A stretch of 64,000 nt of DNA from Kudoa neothunni (Eukaryota > Cnidaria). Positions within the stretch are counted from its first letter, which is position 1, and each line of letters opens with the position of its first letter. Position numbers and translations under genes: made by a program. The DNA lies in contig OZ199840.1 of assembly GCA_964304625.1 (NCBI GenBank), forward strand, positions 8,370,001-8,434,000, in the 5' to 3' direction. Below, one piece after another: positions 12,465 to 26,008 of this stretch. Under the pieces are notes generated by a model that searched no databases, had not been told where the DNA came from, and saw only the letters and a program-made list of their open reading frames with translations.

Positions 12465-14277
12465 TTAAGATTCTGAGTATTTAAGTTTGAGGGGGTTCCA
12501 TTCCACCTTAGATCCATAATGGTCGCATAAGACTAGTTTGAATTCGTTGGATTGTTTGGACGTTTGAAATTCCAATAACATGTTGACCTGTTAGTGCATC
12601 CATCAGTTCGACAACAAAATTAGTCAATATATAAATGAGTATCTTTACTTTGCAAAGATAGACACTAGCTTGTATAGAAACTCTCTCGGTGGAAATATCT
12701 CTGATACTAATACAATGAATGTAAATCTGTATTGAATAAACAACGGAAAGGGATACTTTATTCGGTGATCATCTAACATCTTAATAATCTGTTGAAGACC
12801 ACCTGGGCGATCATTTATAAGCAACGATATTTTGGCCAGTCTTCCGTCAGAAAACAGAGCTCGTTCGATAACGTAATTTAATGTGAGTGAATCTATATTT
12901 GAGCCACACAGTATGAATGCCACTCTATATTAATTATTAATTAATTAATTAAATTAACGTGAATAACTTTTTGTTTTGAAGATGATTGAGTTGACCAGAT
13001 ATCAAGGCCGCTATCCCGGTTGCTCCAGCCCCTTCAATGACGCATCTTTCATACTCAATTAGCTTGGAAACGGCTCTGAAAATGTCAGTTTCTCTTAAAA
13101 AAAACATCAAGATCCATTCTTAAAACTTTATCTAAAATAACATAATTACTCTACTTGGATCATTTGGTCGTATAATGGAAGAAGAATGTTTAGAGGATTC
13201 TCTCCTACGGTCTTCACGGCCAAACCTACCGTAACCGTAATACATGAAGAGAAATAAATCAATAATATTTATAGTTTTACCATCCGCGACACTCAAACTG
13301 GAATCTGTCTCCAAAGTTACCGGATGTCCTGCTTCTAATGCCTTACTCATTGAATCACATAAGGTAGGTTCAACACCCTTTGAAGTCAAGTAAAAACTAT
13401 TATTCAAAATTAAATATAATTAGAGTACAATAATTTGGCAGTTGGGGAATAATTTCTTAGTTGCTTTGGCAATTCCCGCAATAAGTCCTCCACCCCCTAC
13501 TGGTAGAACCACCGCATCCAGATGATGAATTTTTTTAGCAATCTCACACATGATAGTTCCTTGTCCAGCAATAATTAAAGGATCATTAAAACTATCGAGG
13601 AATGTTATAGTTTCGGATGAACAAAACGACAATTCACTTTACCCGTTAACATATGTTAGATTGTTTTGTTCGGCGTAGTCGAGGGCGAAACTTTTGGCTT
13701 CGTCAAAACTCTTCCCTGAAATTATAACATTTGCTCCAAGTTTTTTGCATTTTTCAATCTTGACAACTGGGGCAGTTTCTGGAATACATACTGTCACAGG
13801 TATTGAAAGCTTTTTCCCGTGATAACTCAAACCTAGAGCGTGATTTCCTGCCGACGCGGCAACAACACCCGTTTCACGTTGTTCCTATATAAAATGGCGA
13901 CGTGTTAAATTCAATGTGAGATGTGTCTAATAATCATCAACTTTGCTGAGCATCAGTAGAAAGTTTAATGCTCCTCTTTCTTTGTAACTATCAACATTTA
14001 ATAGTTATCTTTGGTTGAAATTTTTACCTGCCAGTACATTGACGATAGTCATGCTTAAGTAGTACGTCCATTTGAAATTCCTCCGAAAATTTTTCGGATT
14101 TCTAAATGTAAACTAACAGGAAATTAGATTATTTCATTTAAAAATACATATACGTTAGTTTGAATTTGTTCTCTAATTCCTCTGTATTAAAGTTACCGAA
14201 AATTCCGTTCGTTTTATGTGGGATTTTGTCCTCAAGTAGGCATCCTCAATGTCTTCATAAGAAACTACCTCCTTCAT
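12465..14277 (-). CDS. Threonine/serine dehydratase paralogue B with ACT domain (left copy)
   Basis: Same enzyme family and exon plan as paralogue A. Exons: 14197-14277, 14028-14101, 13942-13987, 13643-13884, 13429-13591, 13281-13377, 13150-13225, 12968-13093, 12757-12924, 12649-12706, 12465-12587. Ten of the eleven exons have exactly the same length as in A. This copy keeps the canonical active-site motifs: TGSYKERGA with predicted PLP lysine K54, SAGNHA at 78-83, and VGGGGL. It also has EGAGATGIAAL, CGSNIDSLT and an ACT-like region (NDRPGGLQQI, DISTERVSIQ). It is therefore the better candidate for a conventional dehydratase. The protein is 417 residues here, because the stop used in the right copy (and in paralogue A) is changed from TAA to AAA at 12486-12488, adding seven residues. 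Confidence 0.9.
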
Positions 14278-17200
14278 GCTAACTTAGATTATACTCTATT
14301 ATCTGGCGTTGAGTGCTTATTTAATGATATCAATTATATTTGTGACTCTAAACGGTATAACTCTGAATTGCAATCAAATACACGTTCCAAATAGTACAAA
14401 GATACTACAATTGGCGTCAAATCAAAAATGGAATATGATTCTCATTATTTGTGGATACATAATGAATAGATCTTTAAATCTTTGAAAATATTGAAAAGAA
14501 CCAACGGATACATTTCTATAATCACCTATTTCCAACCTACTGTTAAAATCGTAATGTTATGGTTTTTATTGACGAACAATATAATTGATGAATTAATTAT
14601 ATGAAACGAAGCTTTAAAAATAGAATACTTCTTGAATTAAACCAACTATACATTAGGTGTTATACAAGAGTGATTATACTATTCGATCAATCCGAATTGA
14701 ATAAAACATTATTGCGAATCTATGGTACGATGATGAAAAGGTTTTCTTGTAAATATATAATATTTATATGTAGATAGAATTCTTTTTATTGCATGTTTAA
14801 CGATAAAATTTTTCGTCTTGAAAGATTTCTATGACTTTAAAACCATTTGAGTCATCCTTTTTTAAAATTATTATATATCTGTGGACGATCGAATGGATTA
14901 TTCTCCTCCGTGTTTAATTTATTCACTATAATTGACCCCATTTTCACTTCAAATTAATTGGAACATATTCTTTCTAGTAAGTTAATTAGAGAATAGATCA
15001 ATAGTTGAACTGATTATGATTGTATTATTCGATAAATTTAAGAACGAGAAATAAACTTCCAATAATTTAATATGGTAAAACACTTTACATATATAATTTA
15101 TTTCCAAAGAATATTAATTGATTTTTTAACTCTTTCATCCATAATTTTCATTTAAAATCTAATGATTTTTACCTATTTCAAAACGAATTAAAAATAATTT
15201 GAGTTAATTATAACACTCGAATACGCGTTCAAAAATTAAAAGGACGCTATTTTAAACAATGTAATTTACTTTTAGGAATAATCATATTTTATTCCAAAAA
15301 AAACTTTTTTAGAATATCCATTTAAACGCACGTGCGTGAGAAATCAAACTCAATTATTTTTTGTAAATATACTAATTAACATTTATTTTTTTGAAAAATT
15401 ATTTTAAAAGTACATTTTTATGTATATTTTACAATTTTAGATATCCTATCCATCATTGGATTGAAATCATTCAATCCATTTAGGTCTTAAGTCATAACGT
15501 GTCAGCTTATTTCTGAGATAGTATTATTCAGTTTCTCCGAGATAAATACATTATTGATGTGGTAATTTCACATGTTTTCCATGATCTAACTGATTAATAA
15601 TGATATAATCACCTTGTTAGATTTATTAAAACTTTAAAAATGGCGAATTAAAGGAAAACTTGATCGTCTTTATGTATCTAGAAAGGTGTTCCGTCTGAAT
15701 TAATTTTCGATAAATTTTTCCTTTAAACCTAGTTTTGTGAATTCAATTATAAACAGATTTGGATTTACCAAGGTTTGGTTTGGTAAGACACAGCAAAAGA
15801 TACACGTAAGAACCACGACATATATGGGCGCGCGAGTATTTAGAATGAAGTTGTTGTTTTATGCTTATTTTAATTTTAAAATTTGTGATTCCATCTGATA
15901 TAATTATTTATCTTTATATTCATTTTTATTTTTTAACGATGATGCAATTAGATACTATCACAGTTGAAGAAAGTAATAAAATATTTGTATAAAAAACGTT
16001 TTTAAAAATTTTAATTTATAATTTTGGAATAAAAAAAATGTTAATTAAATCCGAAACATGCAAGTTGTTCCAATATATTATTCGCTTGTTATTACTTATC
16101 ATTTATAATTATAGGCATTTGTCGGTATTTAAAAATAATTTCGCTTACAATACTAAAATTATAGAATTTTTACAATTAAACATCATTTTCAATAATCAAT
16201 AATGATGCTTTAGTTTATAAATTTTTTTAGCGGTTTTCTCTAGCTAAATTTAGAAGGTATTTAATCAATAATGGAATATTTTTACCATCGGATTTTTAAA
16301 ACCATCGTTTCCCACATAATAATTATATAAATTTATACGTCATTTATAAAAAAAATATAACACCTATAGTAAACATTTTTTTAAATTATGGACTTAATTA
16401 ACTTTTGCAAAATTACTTATTTTAATCATAATGACTAGTCAACCCACACACAGTATAATGTCTCAATGTAACTTTTCTGTTTATTTGTTTATAATTTGAT
16501 TTATTGATGAAAATTTTATACTAAACTTTACATAAAGTTAAAATATTATAGATTTCAGGAATAGAAAATAAATTATTTCTTTGCAGAGAAGCAAAATTAC
16601 ATGACCTTGTACAATTATAACAAAATCGTTCGTCTCTTATAATAATAATAATATTCTTTTTTTATACGTAAAGATTTATTTAAATATCAAAAACATCAAT
16701 ATAACGTTAGTGTGCACTTTTAGGAGAATTTAAAATGGAACAAGATAAAAATTCCGTTCCATGTAACTGTTAGATTGCGCAGACATAAAACAAAACATAA
16801 TGATGTTTCGAGAGTAATGTAGTGTTTGATTATTTTCAAACATGTTATACGTGCCAATTATTTGTTTACTACATCATTTTAATATTTTACGTAAGATATA
16901 ATGAGTGAGATCATCCATCCGAACCATAATATACGTTTCTTGTGAATTTTAGAGAGTAGATATTTTATTTTATTATTAAACAATAAATATTCATTTCAAT
17001 TGATTTATTAAACGAAAAAAAGTGAAATTTTGTTATAATTGATTGTCGATGGTCGGATTCCTCCTAGATTCTATCGGATCATGTATATTTGATTTATCAT
17101 CAATTTGATCACTAATATTAGGCTCTCGGAGATACATGTATAAAAGAAACCAATTTGTATTTAGTAATAAGTTCACAGTTTTTACAACAAATATTTAAAT

Positions 17201-19229
17201 GCCATCCTCATTGTTATCATTACCCATTTGCCGTAGTTACATTATTGACATTAAATGTAATAAAAATACTCTCTACGTTGCTTCAAAAAATTTTTTAAAT
17301 TTGATCAGCATTTAAAACTCCTTCTTAATGGAGAAATTTATACTATATTTTTATCATCAATTTTATGAAAAATATTAGTTGATTGAACCCTAAAACAATC
17401 TAATAATGAAAGCCAACAAAACAAGTTACCAAAATAATTTTGTTGGTATATGTACAATGACCACACATATAATCTAAAATCAACGAATCTAATCTACTCA
17501 TATTTAAAGAACAACATGCAATCCTGTAATAAAGCAAAGATACTAACAAGTTAATGCATGTGGATAAAATTTATAATCATAAAATATTCCTGTTTTTCTG
17601 CGTTGGCTATGAATTCAATTTTAACAATTTAATAAATTAACCCTGAATAATTTTTATTAATATAGATATTGAAAAAAGTTGATTTCAACATAATAATCAT
17701 CAAATAATGACAATACACTTGGATTTTGAGATATTATTAAATTTAATGGTGACTAAAATTAGAGCGTAATATCTACCTACGTAATAATCGTTATTGACTG
17801 TAATTTTCTGTAGTAAAACATATTCATTAGTATATTTTTAGTTTTTTAATTTAAAAAAGTTATACAAGGATTATTTTCATTATTCATAATTGTTTAGTAT
17901 ATCTACATCTTGAGAACAAATATATATACTAAAACTCAATCTGTTGTATCATTTGTCAAAACCTTCACCTTTAAATATTTTTATATATAAAATATAAATC
18001 TATTCTACTTCTTTTTAAAAGTTTTTGTTTTAAATATTTTTAGACATAGAAAAACTTTGAAAATGAGAAATTAACATCTAATCGGTTCGCAAGCGAAAAA
18101 AAATTGATCGATGTAAGCATATTGATTATATTAAACCATTATTTATAATTTAGATAAAAAATCAATTTTCGATGTCTTTTTAAAGACAGCGCAGAATTTT
18201 GTTGAATATTCATTTTTCCTGGAATTTGGTGATAATGATTGATAAAAATCAATTTGGTATTTTAATTTTTACATCTTTGTAATTATTTTTTACATATTAT
18301 ATTATCTTGAAAAAACAAACAACAAATTTAGACATTGAACGGTTAATATTATTTCATATTATTTAGCAACATTAAACTTTAAAAATATTTATAAAATATT
18401 AAGAAAAAATATTTATGTGACTTATGAGGATATAAAAATTAGAAAATAAATCAAAATTAAAGCAACTAGTTGACTGGAATAATCCATATACGATCGTTTT
18501 AATTTCGTAGTAATTAATAAATTCCTATTAGAATATTTCTAAAAGTTGAATTATTAATTTAATTGATTCTACTCTATTAGTTAGACTTCTGATAATTATG
18601 GGATGCAACTTATTATGTGTATGATAAAAAAAATTTCCCAAAATTAAGTATTTTATAGGGAATTAACTTTAAATTGTAATAGTTATTTGCGATTAAAATA
18701 TTCAATAAATATAAAATTCATTCAACAATTTTTCCTCTTTAAACTTCATATATAATGTTATATTAGTTTAAAAACAACTCCTTATGTGCTATAATATTTC
18801 TAAATTGGTATCCAATGAAAACCTAAGAAACGATGGATTAAATGCGATATTGTTCTAAAAAAATATTTTGTTATTTAGTTTTAATCATAATTTAATGAGT
18901 ACAAACTAAAAAAGAATTCAATAACATAATTTCTATAAAATTTAGGAGAGAATTTTCACTCTATTTATATATAAAAAAATATATAAACAATTTCTAAATA
19001 TAAATAGCATTTATTTTGAAAAATTTATACTTAAGGTTTAAATTTTTTAAAATTGAGTTAAAAAAGATACATTATAGATGTTAAAATAATTTTCAGTTGG
19101 TTATCTCGAGTGAGAGTATTTAAAAAATGGCCCCCACACAGAGTTATTTCCATAAAAATAAAATAACGCAAAAATCTATACCTCACAATTAAGCACACTG
19201 GAATAAATTAAAATAATAAACAAATGTGG
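14278..19229. other. 5-kb gene-free AT-rich region (left copy)
   Basis: No coding, RNA gene or paired transposon ends recognised. It is low-complexity AT-rich sequence with short A and T runs. The right copy shows a 79-codon frame here (44050-44289) that is created only by an extra A, so it is unlikely to be a gene. Confidence 0.5.
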
Positions 19230-22200
19230 TTAGAAATTTTTCAAAAGATAAGCATGAACAACACTAAAAAGTTCTTTATAGGGGATATGAAGATATTTTT
19301 GCCAAAAGCGTGTATCATTCGCAAAGACAGATCTCGGAAATAGCGGTGTGTCAATTGCATGAAAAATATTTGTGATGGACCTTGCGTTGAATTTTCTGTC
19401 ATCGTACACACCGACAAGGTTGGTAACAGAATCCATAATTTTTGAAATGGTTTGTGGATCAGTTGGTTCTCTAACAAATTGGGAGGCAATCCCATCACGA
19501 TTAGATAAAAATTCCTCTCTAAAAAAAACTCACCTATAAATTTCTATTTGATATTTGGATGCAACATTCTCATCAAACCATTGCTTAAATAATTCCACAC
19601 TGTTGCAAGTGAAATAGGTAGTAGCGCATTGAATAAAAAGGGAATTCGCCTGTTTTGGATCACATATTTTGGACATAGAATGCAGCAGCTGAATTAGCGA
19701 CAGCCTAGAGATTATTTGTTCTTTCTCGTACAATTTAACGTGATTAGACAGATATTCAGTAAGTTGATCTTTCGCATCCGAATTCAAATCTTCAGCCGCT
19801 TCTATGATCACACCGTGATCTATAAACTTGAAAGAAATATGGCGTTGTTTGGCGAGTGTTTTGAAAATCTGTTTTACCACTTTCGAATAGCTCTGATCAG
19901 TCGAATTCAAATAATATTTACAATACAAACCAATAATATCCAACTCGAGAGCATTTTCTTCAGTATTAGACTAAATCGTATCCAATCCAATATAAAAATA
20001 CAAAATGACAACACATTAATACTTTAGTAGACTCGCTTAGAAGGCACTTTAAAAATGGCTCACCTTGACACAATTCTAAGACATGCTCAGCACTGTTGTA
20101 TATTTGGAGTTGAAGACGAGTGGGTTTATTGAAACCAATAAGTTGAGGGGGGATACAATTACGTTCAATGAAAAATCCCCTCATCACATAAAATATGGTA
20201 AGAATGGTGGTTTCAGTTTGATTACATTCCTGAACGATTCTATCCAAATCCAGCTGAAATAATACTCTAGAAGAGGTGGAGGAATTAGGTTGGGGAGGAA
20301 AAAAACTCTGAACAATTTTCTGGAGTGCCAGCTTATCAACGCTTTGTGAGTACACATGTTTGAGCACTTCGTTTATGTCTTTCAACTAATGACAACAATC
20401 AACAAACGTATTATATTACACAACAAAATCAATGAGAATTAGTTGCAGTCACTCACACTAGTGAAATCAGATATCACGTAAGAATATGCAGGTAGATGAT
20501 CACGTCCCGCTCGACCAACCTCTTGCACAAACGATTCAAAACACAATGGATAATCGTAGTGAACAATCACACGAACATTGCGTTTATCCAGTCCCATTCC
20601 AAAGGCTGATGTAGCGACCACAATTTTCGTTTTATTCCGCATGAAACGATTCTGTACAGCTGTTCTAGCTCGTTTGGTCATTCCTGCATGGTAGTGGTCG
20701 ATTCTAAATAAATAAACTAATGATCCGGCGTAATCCAAAGAAAAATTTTACATTAAATCCTTGTTTTGTAATTGATTTTCACCTTGCGTGAATGAAACGA
20801 GAGATGTACGCAAATACGATGCGACACTTTCAGTGGTATCTCTTCTTCCACAATAGACAATAAGGTTTCCATAGTTAGACTCAGTGACCATATCTGGTAA
20901 ATAGTTATTTATGACAGTCAACAACTCCTTTAGAACGTATGTAAAGAAAATGTTGAATCAAAATTATCGAATTAGCAACCTTATTTTTATTGTCAGTATT
21001 AATCACATTGAAGTTGATATTCGTTGGAATATTGAAAGTGTTTGAAGTGCTGCTGATTTTGGTGGTTGTTTGTTGACAATTGTCGAGCAGTGTAAAATTC
21101 AAATGGTTCAATATATCGTTGACAGCAGGAAGTGTGGCTGTAGCAGTAACACCCAAAAAACAACTTACACCTCGCTCTTTTTTTATCAACTAAATGGATC
21201 AACCCATCACCGTCAACTCACACTCCAAATGGTGTAATACCTCACAAATAAAAAGATAGGCCGGCCGGAAATTATGCGAATATTTCGATAAACAATGCGC
21301 CTCATCAATACACACAAACGAAATCGAAGGAATGAGCTCAAGAATGCGTGACGATGACATCAACGATTCGGGGGAAACATACAACAAATCGTACATCCCG
21401 TCCGCCACATTCTTATATATCACTTGCTTCACATTATCATCCATGTAATGATTAATATATGCACCTCTTATACAGCTAGGCAACGAGCTGACCTATCATA
21501 AAACAGTAAGTCAGATTAGAATGGATAAAGTTGTGGAGAACGATGGAACCACTCACTTGATCCTCCATCAACGATATCAAGGGCGAAATCACCAATGTTG
21601 TTGATTGAAAATGTTGATGATAGAGCATCGCAGGCAGTTGATAACACAATGATTTCCCAGATCCAGTCTCTTGGACCAACAAAGTTGAATTACCATTCAA
21701 CACTTTCAGACATGTTTCTTTTTGTTGGGTTCTGAATGCACCGTAACCAAACTTCTTTAAACCAACGTCTAATAGTGATTCTAAACTTGCTTGGTCCCAA
21801 TCGCTAAAATTTGAACAACCAGCAGTTGTGTTGGTTTCTTTGTTGATTAACGGTGGCATGTTTTCATCCTCATCGTTACTCCCCTTTAAACCTATTAATA
21901 TGTTAATAGAATATAGTATACTTAGAAATTATAAAAATATAGTGTAGCTAAAAATTAATAAAAATCAGCGCACATGAAATCATCTCGTCGTAAGATAAGG
22001 GTTCGTATCCATCTGCCGAATTGTCATGATTGTCATTAAAAGAATCGACCGCGTCAAGATAATCTTGTGATTTGAATATTTTGGACTTCACTGTAGATGA
22101 GGTGGGCCCATCTCCATGGAAGGAATCCATCTTTTTTCGCTTCCAAAAGTTTCTTCTTTTCTGCTTTGTATAGTGAATATGGGTGAATTTGGATTTGTGG

Positions 22201-23090
22201 TGATATTTCTTATATTGGAGGTTCAGTCTTACAAAATTTTCAGTATTTAAATTTTTAGTAGTAACGCCAGAAGATTTTTCTGGAGTAGTTGTAGTTGGTA
22301 GGGAGAGAAGCGCTGAATGGGTATCCTCAGATTCTTCCTCTGAGTACGAATCTGAATGCCCCATTTGCTGTTCTACAGTAGCGTCATCATGAACAATCGA
22401 TGGGTTATTTAACACTAAATCCAATCATAAGGATCACTTATAGTTTAACTACTCTCGACAATTTGTCCCTCATCAAGCGGGCTACTATTTTCCGCATTCT
22501 CTGAGGTAGTTAAATGACGATTGCTTCTTTTTTTGACGATGGGATTTTGTCGTTTGGTATCTTTGAGTGAGATTTTAGCACAGTGCCAATCTTTTAATTT
22601 TGAACTCAAACTGTGCTCTTTCCCGCCATCATCGGTGGTTGGGGCCGGACTGGAGTTTTTGACCGGAGTTTTTTTCGAAGAACCTGCTATTGAAGATCTT
22701 ATGATAGATGATAATCTGTAGAGATCGCATGTGTTCTGTGGTGCCCTTAAGATTTAAAATGGTAAAATACAGCCGATGATGGCATGAGATTACGATTTGA
22801 TGCTTGAGGATGATAGCTCTGAATTTTTCAAACACTTCAGCTTGTAGTAATCTTTATACATTGCTATTATGTCGCAATTTAATTTAATTAAAAGTCACAG
22901 TAGTCTATTGATCACTCACTTTGGATTTTAAAATCTGTTTTCTTGAGATCATCCTACATCAGTAGCACTGATCAGTAAAAACATAAACACTAACGCAACA
23001 AACCTTTGTAGGTTTTCTTTGATGAAACTTTTCGAAACATGATTCCCAATGTTTTAACTCATACTTAAGACGCTCCAATTCGCCATTCAT
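19230..23090 (-). CDS. RECQL4: RecQ helicase, RECQL4 type (left copy)
   Basis: An ATP-dependent 3'-5' DNA helicase which in animals links replication initiation (Sld2-like N-terminus) to repair. Thirteen exons: 23004-23090, 22920-22953, 22794-22863, 22453-22745, 21974-22414, 21557-21891, about 21213-21492, 20980-21189, 20752-20927, 20457-20703, 20023-20385, 19534-19970, 19230-19470. About 1070 residues against about 1200 in human. The start is placed at MNGELERLKYELKHWE because that matches the Sld2-like helix, followed by QRKPTK/DDLKKTDF and YKDYYKLK. Next comes a polar linker, then motif I (ETGSGKSLCYQLPA, lysine near 388), CIDEAHCLS, the RECQL4-type SHNFRPAYL, GVTATAT, IVYCGRRDT, ATSAFGMGLD and QEVGRAGRD. 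The tail (KFNARSITNIFHAID, RFWQKYLHIP) matches the RECQL4 C-terminus. The exon 7/8 junction is unclear. Confidence 0.93.
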
Positions 23091-24871
23091 TCCCAGCAAC
23101 GAGCGGTGTGTGAAATAGCTCAAAATAAAGATAATTCCCGGAACCATAGAGATTATTTATTCTATATTGTTCATTATCTAAAAACTTCCTATCTGATTCC
23201 TATTGTTAAACTTTCCAAACTTGTGTACATTGAATATTTGACAATTTGATTTTTTATGTTATTGGTATTTATTACATGTGATTGAATTTAGAAACATTTA
23301 TAAAAATTATGTATTAACGGAAACTCATATCAGCTTGAAATTTTTTTACGAATAACAGGAGAAATATCGAAAATATTATCTCGCGCCAACTTAATCGTAA
23401 TGTTTCAAGGATAGTCGGCATTCTTTGTGGAAATTCTCTCGGGAACCTCTCAATAATTGTTAAACGATATTATTACATTAGCAGATGTATTCAGTCGCCA
23501 AAATAAGAACTAAATTTATAGCCATATTCGTATTAATTATTTATCAATGAAATGATGGTCTAGTTCAGCGGTTAATAGTTACAGATAGTCGCTATGCGTG
23601 ATTTCTCACAATTCCAATAATGATAAGATTATTATATATCTAAATAATGAAATTCTTTTTTATCTGATTTGGCAAATAGTGTTGAATTTTTTGAGGGAAA
23701 CAAGATAGATTCCATCTTAATCCTTATAATGTTCCTCAAAGGACTTAGAATTGCGTTATTATTTTTATATTATACATATTATTTTATATAAAGGCTTGTA
23801 AGAAACTTTCTATAGGTATTAATCTGTTAAAAATGTTGGAAAATAAATACAGTAATGGACCGGTCGTGTGTACATTAGTTTTTTTACATATTAAAAGGTT
23901 CGCTCGTATTTAAAATGATTTAACAAATGATTTAATGTTATTATTACTCGCTTTAAATAACTTGTAAGAATAATTAGTACGAAAAAACGAAAAATAAAAA
24001 GTCACGTGAAGATCGGTCTTACGTACCTTCTTGCTTTGACCGTGTGATTAAATTAAGCGTCTTCTTTCTTTCTTTACCACGATTAAACAGTTAGTAAGTT
24101 TTTGTAACTACATAAATGCGGTAGCTTGTTAAAAAATGAAGGATAAACATAGACACATGTTGTAGATACATAGTAGTGTGGTTTATAATGATGTCCTCTC
24201 TAATTCATTGAAATAACGATGACGCAATGACAGTTCCACTCCAATAATTCAGAAATGGATGATTATTTTATTAAAAAAAGTGAGTCATTCAGAGATGGCC
24301 TTATTTTATTTTGAAGGGCTTGGCAGTTATTTAAAAAAAAAATAATTGTGTTTTCATTAAAATTTAAGTTATAGTTAGTTTTGTGTTTTATTTTTGTGCG
24401 CTTGCGCAAAAAAAAAGTACATATCCGGCCGGGACCGGTAATACGTACAATTTACTCATCCCCCCCAAAATTACGTACGACCGACCCATTACTGTAATAT
24501 TTATTGCGCATTAAAATTAGGATAAAAACTTTCAGAATAAGCTGATATTACACATTTTATTTTATCGGACTTTTTACAATTTACACTTTAGGAAACTCTT
24601 ATACATTAATATGCACAAGTACATTTATCTAAATTTAATAAATATAAATTGAATGAAAAGTGTTAATTTCAAGGGTGTAAACCATAACGTTATAGTTTCT
24701 CCATCAATATCTTAATTAGTATTAGTTATATCGTAATTTTTTGTTCATCTTTAATTTGTCTAAATAACATTTAGCTATTAGAGTTACAATTTGTACATTA
24801 TATTATAATAATATTTATCACAGAGTGTAAAATAATTATACTACTAAAAATAAGTCAATTCAAATAAGCCA
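23091..24871. other. Gene-free spacer upstream of RECQL4 (left copy)
   Basis: No coding recognised. A perfect 12-bp palindrome TGCGCTTGCGCA stands at 24397-24408 in otherwise AT-rich DNA, and GC-rich patches follow (CCGGCCGGGACCGG near 24426, then a C7 run). Any regulatory role is inference. Confidence 0.5.
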
Positions 24872-24880
24872 AATTAATAA

Positions 24881-25286
24881 GGCAGTGGCTATTACCACGG
24901 ATCCGTGTAATCCCCACCTTCGGCACATGCTATTACCACGGGAATCAATCTCTCTGCAATTGTTATCTCTATTAAATAACTAATTTCACATTACTATTAT
25001 TTATATTTTTCTCTACTAAATTATGAAAAATAGAGAAATTTGAGATGGTTGTAAATTTATGTAAAATAGACGACCAGAAACATAAATGTTAGCGAATTTA
25101 ATAGACTAAAATAATATTAACGTTGAATTAATTATAAATATTAATCATTTCTAAATTATTGCTTTGAGCCATGCAGTGTAAACATAACTCCACGTGTTTC
25201 ACGAGTTTGGTTGAACTACAATGAGTGATTCGAATTCAGACAATTTTCATGTTGGAATGAAATTTGAAACTTTTGAAAGTTTAAAA
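24881..25286 (+). mobile_element. Left end of the MULE, cut off by the assembly gap
   Basis: Same sequence as 52968-53373: left terminal inverted repeat (24881-25024) preceded by AATTAATAA (24872-24880), then the first 22 codons of the transposase from ATG 25221 (MSDSNSDNFHVGMKFE). The sequence stops in the N run. A contig ending inside a transposon is a common place for an assembly break. Confidence 0.95.
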
Positions 25287-25486
25287 NNNNNNNNNNNNNN
25301 NNNNNNNNNNNNNNNNNNNNNNNNNNNNNNNNNNNNNNNNNNNNNNNNNNNNNNNNNNNNNNNNNNNNNNNNNNNNNNNNNNNNNNNNNNNNNNNNNNNN
25401 NNNNNNNNNNNNNNNNNNNNNNNNNNNNNNNNNNNNNNNNNNNNNNNNNNNNNNNNNNNNNNNNNNNNNNNNNNNNNNNNNNNNNN
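25287..25486. other. Assembly gap of exactly 200 N
   Basis: A round-number gap, as scaffolders insert when the true size is unknown. It cuts the left MULE copy, and any delta-COP C-terminal exons expected left of 26009 are missing or lie beyond it. Confidence 0.99.
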
Positions 25487-26008
25487 ATTTAATCCTTAAC
25501 ATGGGGTAGAAGCTTGATTTCGAGATGAAGGCGCTGCAACAGTCTACAGTCTGAGGTAGATCACGTGCGACGTTGTTACCCCAATATTTTGATATTATGT
25601 TGATAGGTTAGTGTGCACTCCTCTCTATAAATTTAGAAGTTTTGTTCGAAATTAGACTTTTTATCGTACTTGTAAATATATAATATCGACAAAAATTCTT
25701 TATACAAGATTTATTTTGGCGTGGGTTGATGTTTAAATTGTAGAATATCAATCGATTAATCGGGTTTCATGACCGATTACACACAATAAATATATGAATG
25801 GTTGATAGGTTAAAAACGAAAAAAAATAATTTTAAGTTGATTTCTCGTGGGAGAAGGCACACGCAAAATATTTTTGAGCTCGGTACGGGAAGGATTAAAA
25901 ACATTACTTGTTGGAATAACTTAAATAAATAAAAATAATTCCACTAAGATATACCCATTATCTTTAGAAGTTGAACAAAACAAATTCAAAATGCTCACAC
26001 AAACTTAC
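25487..26008. other. Single-copy sequence after the gap, no gene recognised
   Basis: The last delta-COP exons (end of the mu-homology domain) should follow on the minus strand here, but no matching frame was found. The donor GTAAGT at 26003-26008 shows that the gene goes on, so the missing exons are probably in the gap or beyond. Confidence 0.5.

Larger units (their letters stand above)
1..25286. repeat. Left copy of a 28-kb near-identical direct repeat
   Basis: Base 1 aligns with base 28087 and the match runs to 25286 = 53373, where the N gap begins. The offset drifts between 28085 and 28087 through one-base indels. Differences seen include SNPs near 556, 1256, 2105, 7941, 12488 and 13830 and indels near 336, 1215, 1358, 1576, 1715, 2517, 3095, 3460 and 15992. 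Most indels lie in homopolymers. The repeat may extend left of the window, because delta-COP runs across the matching point at 28087 without interruption. Confidence 0.97.

Noticed and set aside
19519-19533. A 15-nt intron (GTGAGT, T run, AG) in RECQL4
   Set aside because: The same donor joins in the same phase to TTGTTAG at 19471-19477, giving a normal 63-bp intron and a clean match to the C-terminal block, so the record-short intron is not needed.
22521-22721. Plus-strand frame of 66 codons
   Set aside because: It is antisense to RECQL4 exon 4, whose frame and splice phases are continuous.
23553-23625. tRNA- or SINE-like A box TAGTTCAGCGG
   Set aside because: No convincing B box or acceptor stem downstream.
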